This document shows positions 49,401 to 61,400 of a stretch of DNA of 64,000 nucleotides, in pieces (the stretch's first letter is position 1; each line of letters begins with the position of its first letter). The DNA is from Bactericera cockerelli (taxonomy: Eukaryota; Arthropoda; Insecta; Hemiptera; Triozidae). The notes under the pieces are model-generated. The model saw only the letters and a program-made list of their open reading frames with translations, had not been told where the DNA came from and made no database searches. Both the position numbers and the translations under genes were made by a program. The stretch is from positions 25,889,101 through 25,953,100 of the forward strand of contig CM044956.1 in NCBI GenBank assembly GCA_024516035.1. The letters are read 5' to 3'.

Positions 49401-52400
49401 GTTACTTTCTCTTGATGACTTTTGTTTTTAGATGTAGTCACTTGATGGCCTTTTAATAGACACATTTCAAGTTAATAAATAAGTTTTAATGCATACTCTT
49501 AAAAATTTTAAATTTAAGGCAGACATCAAAATTATAATAAGCTCCCAACCGACCTCAGTGGCTTGATCGATAAGGTGGCGGACTTGTAACCTGGAGGTCA
49601 GTGGTTCAAGTCCCGGTTTCAGCGTAGATTTAGTAAAGCGAGTTTGAGTAGTTGTGATATCACGAAAGTGATTAACACAAATATGATAACTTTTTTGAAC
49701 TTTTTTATAATAAGCTCCCAATTTTATTCTAAATTTTAAGAAATATTTTAACTATTGAATACATAAACAACATTACACAAAACACGACACACGGGACATG
49801 GAAGGGGTCCAGAAAATTGGTTCTGGGCGTCCACAGGGCTTAATGCCCCATCAATTCTTTCACCACCATGACACAACCATCATGGACCCGGAAAGTAAAA
49901 TAAGTAGTGTGTTTTTAGTGATATTATGAGAGCATATATTATGTGCCAAATTTCATAGCTCCATGGTCAATAGAACAGAACAAATGGGTGCGAAAAAACC
50001 CGGTGAATTGGTTCAAGTAAAGATAGATATACTGCTGTGCTTCATGGAACTTTGCCTAGCGCACTGCTGTGAGCTCAGATTTTTAATGCATTGAAAGATT
50101 TTACTTACTATCAAAGATACCCATGAGATTTGAAGTAGCAGATGAAGGATTATAGGTTCGGTTTGCTAACCCTGAAAAAAAAAAACAAAAAATATCTTGT
50201 ACAAAATACAGAGTGAACGAAAAGTCCCGGGACGGATTTTTATCTTTTTAACGGTTAGAGATAAATACTTGATTTGTTTGATGAAGTTCTAAAGTAAGTT
50301 TTTCCATTTTGAGGCGCAATCGAAATTTCTACAGGGTGTCCCAAAAGTAGTGAACCAGGTATCGACTTTCGATTTTTAAATGGAACCCCCTATTTTTTAT
50401 TCAACATTCGAAATCTACGTCAAATTCTACACACAATTGATCTCTAACTCGATACTTTAATCAAACGGATCTGCAATGAACCCCGCGGAATTATGGACTT
50501 TCTTTGAGATAAAAGTGTTAAAACCCAGAGTGAGATACATCAAATTAGTGTATTTTTCATGCGAAATCACTTTGTAGAATTGGTTTTTCCACATCCTACA
50601 ACAAGTGTTCGAGCGAGATTCTCGCAGGATAATAGTTTGATCACGAGCTGTAAAAACAGACGTGTAAAATCTGGAAAAAGAAATGCTACCACGTGATTTG
50701 GTATGAAAAATTGCACTGATTTGATGTATCACCCTCTGGGTTTTAAGACTTTTTTTGTTCAAGTCACATGAATTTGATTTACTCGTTTTTTTTTATTTAA
50801 TAAATCATTTGTTTTATTGTTCATGTTTTGTACACAGAGGACCCACCCTAAGCCATTTTTATTTGGCTTCTAAGACTTATTAACACTTTGAGCCCCAGCG
50901 CTGGGATCGGCGAGTGAGCATGAGGGACCAAGGCAAAAAATGCGGTTTGCACCCTACGTACCAAGTTTTTTTTTATTGTAAAATATTGTGTATTTTGTCG
51001 AGAAAATTCGATAAATTTACGTTTTTAGCTGTACCTTTTATACTTTATGATTTAACTTCAAAGTAAGGAAGGTCGTGAATACCATATAGAGCACTTACTC
51101 ATGTCCACAGTCAAATTTTGGGTGAGGGTCATAAATGGTACTCATGTCCTCTATGAAATGTCAGCTGATATTCATGGGCTCAAAGTCTTAAAAAGAAGTC
51201 CATGATTCCGCGGGGCTGTTCGCAGATCCGTTTGATCAAATAATCGAGTTGGGGGTCAATTGTGTGTTGAATTTGACGTAAATTTCCAATATTGAATAAG
51301 AAATAGGGGGTTCCATTGAAAAATCGAAACTTGATGCTTGTTTTACTACTTTTAAGACAACCTGTAGAAATTTTGATACCGCAAAAAAATGGGCAAACAT
51401 GCGTTAGAACTTAATGCAAAACTTCAAGTCTCTATCTTAAACCACTAAAAAGATAAAAATCCGTCCGGGACTTTTCCTTCACTCTGTATAAGATACTATG
51501 ATAAAGTAGCACAAGTTAAAATGATAGAAAAGCCGATATTATTTTAGTTTATTTTCCTTAAAAGTTATTCAATAATACAGTGTAGTCTACCATCAATCTG
51601 GTTCTTGATGGTTGACTGAACTTTAATAATAAAAACAAGTCATATATACGAGTATCTACAGACAAGAAAGGAAGAACCTTCAATATCAGCAGGGGCATTC
51701 GACAAGGCTGTCCTTTATCTGTAACACTTTTTCTTAATGTGCTTCAGTCCATATTTAATAAACTGGATTGGAAAAATTATGGAATAAAAATTGGAAATAA
51801 TAAAAAAAATAATTTAAGGTTTGCTGATGATGTTGTCTTGATTACAAATAATGAGACTGAACTTAAGAAAATGTTGGGACAGTTGGAAAAAGAAAGCAAC
51901 AAATTTGGACTACAGATTAATACTGAAAAAACGTAATATTTTAGCACAAGAAATATTGGCCTTATAGAAGTAAATGAAAAATAAATTAATCAAGTTCAAG
52001 AATATATTTATCTTAGACAGTTAATATCACTGAATAAGAAAATGGACCAAGAGTTAGATAGAAGAAGTCTGGCCTGGAAAAAATATTGGACCCTAAAAGG
52101 TATATTCAAATCAAAAATATCAATTACAAGTCCCCAACTCACTCCGCAAAAAAACTTTGGAAAAGTGTTTTAAGAACATAAATTGGATTTGTGGAGTGAG
52201 AAGTGCGGCGTGCGGAGCGACTCCGAGCTTTCAGAAACAGGGCTCAGGGCCTTGCAATAACATGAGCAGCCAACATAATATCATAGCGTGTAGAAATAAG
52301 AAGTGTCGAAACCACCCCCCGCCGGCCTGCATCATGGCGTCCTCAGCGCTAGTATCGCAAAGGAGTCTCCTCTCCATAAACAGTTCATATCGAGACAGAC

Positions 52401-55400
52401 CGCGAGAAATATTCCACTCCTTTGCGATGTTGCGCGCTATGTGGCGTTTCCATGCAACTGGAGTTCGTTTCCTCACTTCTTATTTCTACACGCTATGATA
52501 ATATATTGCCCGGAGTCCCCTGCGACTGTATTTGAATTTGATTAAAAATACACCAGTTCTCATTCTGTCACTGAAGTTAAGCAGTTTGAACTTGGATGGG
52601 TGACCGTTTCAATTTAAAACCTCGTGGTGCTGGCTTTCCTGACCCCACTCAGGCTGGGTGAGGTCGTATGAGTAGCTGGTTTGTGAGTTTCCAACGAATG
52701 GAGGGTAAACAAACAAAGAAATTGATTGAAGTACTCAAAACAAAAACGAATAACTACCGAAGGCAGTTAGTTTACTTGACGCCCAGGAGCACTGCTTCAA
52801 ATAATAGAACATTCGAATGGATGCGTGTGCAGGCACCTCAGTAAAAAAATAATCAGTGATAATACCATTGAACCCAGTAAGCAAAACCTCCAAAGCAAAT
52901 AGGTTATATTAAATTTGAAAAGGTCAAATAGAAGAAAAATGTCCAGTTTCTTCTTCTTCTTTTACTCTGTCTTATCCCGCTCAAGCAGGGTCGACGTTGT
53001 TCAACCTTATGGTTGAGGTTGGTTGGTTTTGGCACATTTTTTTACAGCTGGATGCCCTTCCTAACGCCAGCGAATCAATCTGATTTAACATCCTCCTGGA
53101 TTAGGACGGGGGTTTTACCCTCCATTCGCTGGGAATCGTACCAGCTACCCATATTAACCTCACCCAGCCTCACATGTACGGAGGGAACAGAATTTTCTGT
53201 GAAAAATCTGCTCCGACCGGGAATAGAACTCAGGATCTCTGGATTACGGGCAGTAGTCACAACCATTACGCCACGGAGGCTGGCGTAACGATTTCTAATG
53301 TCCAGTTTCTAATATTACAATATTAAGTCTTTAAAGCTGGTAAAAATAAAATCAAGTCTTCTTATTATTTAATATTATAATAACTAATCAGTCTAACACA
53401 GGTAACCTATACTTCACTTACCATTACCTTGAACAGATCCTGCCATACGTTTGCTAAGAGGAGACAAGGACCTTTCCTTGGTCTTCCTGAAAGACAAATA
53501 TATAATTATCGAGGTCAGAAACGCTAAATTATAAATCAGAATGAAAAATAAGCATGATTGGAACCCTAAACCCAAGAGAAGTACTTCAACATAATCTAAT
53601 CAAAAAATACATACTGGCCAAGATCTGACCACTAAGCTAAGGATTCGAAGGTACCTACCCGCCAAAGAAAATGAAAAGGCCACCAGGTGCAACCCAGTGG
53701 ACCGCATGAAGGAATAAAATCAATTAATTTGGTATCTGCTCAACAAGATCTTTCATTTGATACCACTTAGATTAGTTTTATCCTTCAATTCCCGATTTGG
53801 GCTCCCAAAACCCGAGGCCGCCCGATTATAATTTTTTTTTTTTTTTGGTCTGGGCTCATAGTTATTATATCTTGATCACTTTAGACACCTCACTTAATCT
53901 TCAATGCCCAGTTAAGAATATGAAGTCGGGTCTCAAAGGATCCGCATGAAAAAAAAAACAGAAAAAAAAAAAAAATTTTGAATCTTTCATGTCTTTCACG
54001 ATTATTGGGGGGTCTCGAAAATAGGGTTCCCGTTGGCCTAGGAAGTCAAACAAAAAGTCGAATCAATTTATTTTTCAACGTAGGGTCCATTTCTGCAATA
54101 AAAATTGAAATTTTTGAAATTCATGTTGCACTTTTCGCTGGCTGAAAGTACATGAAATGCATGGGAACTATGCTTTCCGTAACCTTACACTCTGCCGGGC
54201 TGTCTCTTTCTTTGCATAGGCGTTCTTCACACCTCGGCCGAGGTGTTTGATATGAACTTACTTCTTTTTCTTCTTCTTCTTGGATGAGTCTTGAGAGGTA
54301 TCAGATGAGGACGAGGACAGGGAGGAGTCGGAGGAGATGTCGTCAGATGATGAAGTTGAGCTGCTGGATGAGCTATGACGCTTCCGCTTTCTTGAACAAA
54401 ATATACAATACAATACAATACTCTGCAAGAATGAGACTCAGGAGTCTCTATACTCTCAGTCTTTTTTTTAAAACCATGTTTTAACTTTTGAACTATAATA
54501 TTTATTTAAAATCAGGTTATTGAAAAAAAAAAACGAACACAACACTTCCGAAAATTGTTATGATTTGGTTCACGCAAGTTGGGGAATGGCTAGACCTGGA
54601 GCACTCTAGGTGACTTCGTAAGAACTTTTAGAAATTTTCGTCCAAGAGAGAGAATTAATTCGGTGTTTTAATCATAGAGTGAGCTACAGAAAATCGAATC
54701 TTGATTTCTCTAGAATTTTCTGAGCAGAATGTGCTGGAGTGTTCTCGCTCTTTGATGTGAGATATATAAAAAGGTAGCACGGTGGTTGAGTGAGTTAGTT
54801 GAAATTCTGAGATTGTACGAGTTAATTGAATTCGAGATTGTGCGTGTAGTCCAGTTGATATCACGATATTAGTGATTTGTTTCGTAGTTCAGTAAACGAA
54901 AGTAAATTCGTAGTGCGATAGTAGTTTCCGGGGATAGTGACAGTTTTTCCAGAGTGTATTCGTAACTGATTAGAGACAGTTTAAGCGTCCGTCAAGAGAC
55001 AATTTAAGCATTAGACTTTGTGTTACGTGATAGTAGAACAATTCTAAGATATAAGATATTTTGTACTTTACGAGATTTTATTATTTTCATAATAAACTTA
55101 CTTTTTATTTTAATTATTTCATAGTAAGCTTTAGTGCGTTTTAAACTTTAATCCGCGAACCCGTAGCGCGTAACAATATTAAAGTTATATAACATACTAT
55201 ACCTCTTTTATACTTTCTACTATACCTCATAGATGATGATAAGATATAAAAATGATCTTTAATGCTGAACCTTTAGTAGAGCTGCCTTTCAGGTAAATAT
55301 CATTAAGGGTATTTCGACAATTTATAAAATAAGGTAAATAATAATTATACTATCTGGTTTACTCTTCAAAAAAGTTCTAAGTATGTACATACAGTTATAA

Positions 55401-58400
55401 AAAAAACTAGTATGGGTGCAATAGTTCAAAAGGAAGCAGCACATAGGAATTTCTTTTTAGAAAAGACGCTCAGAAAAAAAAATTGTAATGTTTTTTATTC
55501 TCATCTTTTTTTACACCTTAACAGAAAAAAAAACACCTGATGCAACTTTTTCACCCCATAAAACGCTCAATATTTGCCAGACAATATCTTCATACAGGGT
55601 ATAACATATATAAAAAAAGGTGTTAACATCCGATTTTTAAATAGTTCATAAGGAATATAAGGACACATTTTTTTCGATTTTTTAATTGTATCACGGATTC
55701 TCAATTCTCGTCTTATTTATTTAGCCATGTTTAATTGATCATAACGAAAAACAAAACTTTTACAGGGTGTCTACTGAATGATCAAAGTAAAATTCCCTGA
55801 CTTTTCCAGGTTTTCCAGACCATTTTTCTAGTTTTTCCAGTCTACTTTTTTAAGGAGACATTATATATGTATATTATACATATAAGACCTCAATCAGCCT
55901 TCTATCTTTTTTTTTTTTTTTTGCAAACCCACCGCCACGCCACCCAAACAAACATTTTTTCTAAATCAATTAAATGAGTTTTCTGGTAGGTTCTACGAAA
56001 TCACCAATTCTTTTCTCGTAAATTTGATAAAAGTTCGCTAACGGTAGCTCTTACCAAGAATGTCCTAGGAATGTTAAAAAAGAAATACACAAGTTATATT
56101 CTTATATTTTTTGAAATTTCGCCGAATACAATACTTTCCTCACAATAGGATAAGGAAATTAAAAAGTAGATCCTTATTTAGAAAGGGAAAACCCTGTAAA
56201 AAAACTGCTAAAATTTTGTTAATCTTATCAAAAAGTAGTTAACACATTGCGTGCCAAGCCTTATTTGTGAATGTTTCCCCAGGGACCAGCCAAATTTTGG
56301 TTCATTTCTCCAGTCACACTGTAGAGTGTGACAGGGCCAGAAGTGCAAGAGGAATTTTAATTTCACGTTTCTCCAGACACCTTGTCACACGCTACGGTCT
56401 GACGTGATAATAGTTTGTATTTCTGGTCATGACATAGGTTAAAAAAACAACATGGTCTCACACTCTACAGTGTGACAGGGTCAGAATGGCAAGTGCACTG
56501 TCACACTCACACAATGTGTAAGAGTGCGTTTTGTGTTGCTTACCAAAGAAGTATTATCACAATGCCTGGATTACAGTGGCGCCGCAGGCGAATTTTTTTG
56601 TTTATCATTTTCATGACAAAATTGGATCTTGAAAAAAATTCCCTGACTTTTGGCGTTTTTTCACAAAATTCCCTGACATACGGTGTTTTATCAAAAAATT
56701 CCCTGACTTTTCCCTGACTTTTTTGGTCTCGAAAAATTCCCTGACAATTCCAGGTTTTCCAGGTTTTCCCTGACCAGTAGACACCCTGTTTTAATATACA
56801 GGACGTTACATATTTATTTTTTCATCACCCTGCATGAAGGTACACGAAAAGACTTATAATGGCTGTCTACACTGACTGATTTTACCACGTGAAACCATAA
56901 GTAGTAAATGTGTAGACAAAACTAGAAAGCCTTCTTCAATTCGAGCTCTTCTTTCAGATTTGGACTCTCGGTTGAATTTTAGACAAAGTCGAGTATCCAC
57001 ATCATATTTTAAGAAAATATCTACAGGGTTGTACATGCGACATTTTTAGTTCAAATACCACAAATATTTTATTTATAAACAATGTTATTCTTGTATAAGC
57101 AGTCTTTTCATGCATTTTTACGTCTTTTTGACAAAAAAAAAAAAATGTCACACCCTGTATAGTGTATAACGCTTTAGTTTTGATATTGACCAATGTAAAA
57201 TGTGTAAAATTAGGCGAGAATTAAGAATCCGAGATAAAATTTCAACAAAAAAAATCATGTCATCAACACACTTATGGACCACCTTGTATATTCTTTTTGT
57301 TGCATATTGAAAGTATGTGTTTTTAGAATAGAAAAATTGAAATTTAGATTCAGAAAAAATGTTGGGTCAAAAAACTACCTTGTATATAAAATTTCCATGG
57401 TGAAAGAATTTAAAAGTAAAATTATCAAATGAAATTCGAGTCGACCAATTTAAAAATCGAAAGTTGGTACCTTTATTTTTAAACTTTTATACCACTACCA
57501 TTAAAAAAAAATCATGACTGGAAGCGCATTAATAAGACATGTAGGTAGCCTGGGAATTTTATTTTACAAAGTCTCCGTCAGGGCAGGGGCCGAGTAATAT
57601 AAGGTGTCCAACTTTGGTGGGACACCCTGTATAGGGGTAAGTCGAAAGTGCAAAACCAACGTGAATGATCTTGTATTTGCTCCAAATGATGGAAAAACAC
57701 AGCCCCGACCCTAAATTTTGACTTTGCATAAATAAATAGTTCCCTCTACAGGGAAAGGGAGCTAAAAACCATACTAGAGATATTGGTTACCTTTTAATTG
57801 TATTGGAATATTAAAAAAACTTACTTTTTCTCTTTCTTTTTTTTTCCCTTCCTTCTCTTTCTCTTCCGCCAGAAGCTGTTTAAGAGTTGCCTTTACATCG
57901 TTCACCTTGCTGCTAATGTTGAGTGGTGGAAGACTAGACGTTAGATCTGTTTCTTCACTTTCCAGCTTCTCTTTCAGATACTTGATGGAGTTTGTAGCCT
58001 CTTCGTGATAGGGAACAATCCGAAGACAGGCCTCGTAAGACCCAATTGCTTCGTTATATTTCATCTCCTCTTCAAAACTAAAAGAAGAGGGTGACAATTT
58101 CAAGTTATACTTCAACTATAATACAGGGTACACTATTAATCATGAACCATTTTGAAATGCCCATATTTTCACGATTAAATTTTTCAATTTTTTTTTTTTT
58201 TTTTTCTTCAATTAATATTTTTTTTTTACAAAACATAACAATCAATAATCAACGAAATATATAAAAATGAGATCAGATAGTGTATGTAAAAAATATAATA
58301 AAATTTCGTCAATTTGCTATTTTAATTATTAAATAAAAAAGTGTGATGTCTAGCCCACTGTGTCATAGTTAATGACACAGTAAAGGCATTCTGTTTACTA

Positions 58401-61400
58401 GCATTCCAACATAGCATATGTTGGAATGCTAGTAAACAGAATGCCAAATAATAGAATACTCAAAAATTCAGGTTTGGAAGATAACATCAATCACCCTGAA
58501 GATGTTGATTTTCAACTATAATACAGGGTGCGCTATTATTCATGAACCATTTTGAAATGCCCTATTTTCACGATTAATTTTTAAAATGAATTTTTCTTTG
58601 TTGGAATGCTAGTAAAACAGAATGCCAAATAAAAGAATACTAAAAAATTCACATTTGGAAGATCACATCAATCACCCTGAAGATGTTGATCTTGATACAG
58701 ATAGATTTCAGACATTCACTCGAGCTAAACATCGCGTTTACTGAAATGTCTTTGGGATAGCATTGATTTTTTTGTATTATTGATTTGGATAGAAACCAAA
58801 ACCCTTAAAAGAACTGAAATATGCTATCAAAAAAAAAAAAAAAAAAAAAAAAAATGCTGTCGCCGAATACATCTCATTAATTTGAGTTTGCGACCACATA
58901 ATAATAAACTCTAAGGGTTAGGTGGTAGAAAATGCTTAGAGCATTAACCTCGCTTGGTGGTTACCTTCGACTAAAGAGTGTTTTGATTTTTATTATTATT
59001 ATTATAAGTATACACGCTCGTTTTGTTTTTCTTGGCGTTGCAAAACTGGGCGTTTTACTTGATCTTGTTGTTTACCAATCAATCAAAAACTGGGTAACAA
59101 TTAAAAAAAAAAAAATACCTTCGTCCACGGGCTACTAGTGTCTCGCCCAGATACTTCCGGGCGTTGCCATGGGCCGGATTCAGTTTTAGTGCACACTCAA
59201 AGTCGCCGATAGCCTTGGCAAAGTTTCCATTGTTGGCAAACCTGTAGGCAAAGTAGGAGTCCAAGGTGTGAGTTACGCGCCATGTGATTCGACTACAGAC
59301 ACAGGAGTCTAGTGTCCTTATAGACAGAAGAATAGTTCAATGTAATATCAAAAAGTTTTTAGACATTTAAAAAAAAAACAGTCAATGAAAACAAAATCAA
59401 CACAAAAAAAATCATTGAAATTAATATTTTCTTTCTTTATATCGATGGCAAAACAAGGTGCCTGGTTCTCCAGGTAGCTCAGTGTGATAGTATAAGTGCA
59501 TACTCATAATATTTAATTTTATTAATTTTAGGTACTTATATATTTATTATGTTGTTGTTCTAAACATATGCTTTTTTTTACATAATGAAAATAATGAAAT
59601 GATGTACAAATAAAGCACGAATCTTGTTTGAAAAAAAAAAAAAAAAAAAAAAATTGACTGAATGATTGATTGTTACAGTACAAGGAAATTAGAAGAACAG
59701 GAATTGAAAGACTGAAGATACAAACTCTGTAAATGAGAAATGAGTTTTCTCATTTCATTTTCATATCTTCCATATTTTTTTTTTATCACTTCCAAGATAT
59801 TTATATTTTGGTACTTCTTCAAAAATTTGTCCATTTACATTGATGCTTGTTGATCTTCTATTTTTCATCTTACTTGCTCTCATATACTTAGATTTTTAAC
59901 ATTTATTTTCATATTGTATTTTATAGTGTCGTAAAAAAAGTTTACACCCGTTAATGGTAGCTGTAATCCGTTTTTTCGCTTCTCCTTCGTAACTGCACAA
60001 ACTGATTTTTAACACCTATTCGAAAAAGTCCGACTTTGGCCTTTTTCTTCCGGTCAGTGCTTTGTTTCTGTTTAAGATGAGTTTATTCTGCATGACTCTG
60101 CAGAAAGCCAACAAAATTTCGATGTGTCTAGATACGCCACTTTGTTTTTTTACGTTTGGTTTGTCATATTTTTTTACACCTGAACAGAAAAAAACACCCG
60201 AATTTTTTTTTTTACTAAATAAAACACTCGACATTTGGCACAGACAGCAAGTTTGATAAAAGTTGGCGGCCACCCCGAGAATGTTAAGAAATATCATGAG
60301 TTTCTATTGTCAGAATACAAGAGCTTTCTTTAAAAGTCCATTTTTAAGGGTTGAGCTGTTTCACTCTTAAAACTGGAAGTCCCAATAAATCTAGGTAATG
60401 AAGTTCAACCTTGATTTTTACTTTCTCTGGGTGTACTATATTTTAAAACAAAAATTCTTGACTTTTGTTGACCTCAGAAAAAAAATTGACCCAACGTTTC
60501 TTAAGAACCAACACCATAAAGAGCAATATTTAAGCAGATGTCTAGGTTTTTAGCTATGTATAAAAATTGTATAGAGTTTACTTTTTAACTGCGCCATGGG
60601 GCATTAAACTATAAATCGCGTTTTAGTCGGTAGAAAATCGTTTTCAATTTATTATTATGACACCGTGACCTCTTTGAAAAAAGTATGGGTGGCGCCACAT
60701 TCCCTTGACTGAACTTGTGGAAAGGTTTTATTTCCTCACGAGGTTTTATTGGACCGCAGACATTCATCAACCAGGTCACCTTGAGTGCAAACCGACACCC
60801 CACTCGGACCCGGTGACTTCTGTATTTAGATTGTTTAGATATACAGGGTTCGTCAAAAAAAAGGAGCCACTTGAAATATGTAGAGAACGAATTATTTAAA
60901 AATGCTGTGTACCATTATTTTGAGGATGAAACCATTTCAAATATGTTTTAATTTTTTATCATTACCAGGCGCGGCCCCAGGGAGTCAACTTTGGAATCTT
61001 AACACCCGATTTGTAATACATTTCTGAAAAGTATGTCGACTACTTTGCGATTTTTATTTAAAAAAGGGCCGGAGATATCGTGAATTTCATTTCAAACATC
61101 TCAGTATTTTTTTATAAGAAATTAATTGTATTTTTGTATAAGAAAATGTTAAATACATATTATCCATTTGAAAGAATTAAATTTTGATGCCTTATTGATA
61201 CCATTAGCTATAACTGGGGAGGTGTCAAGGGGTCAACTTTTTTTTAAACAACGTTAAACCATTCTTTTTTCAGTATAATTTGTGCTAAATAAATGCAATG
61301 ATTCATGTTCTTCAATTTAAAATAAAAACAGGGCTGGTTTTACTTCAAATTAATATGAAAAATTCTAAAACTTACGTGAAGTCCTAGTTTTTAATGTTAA

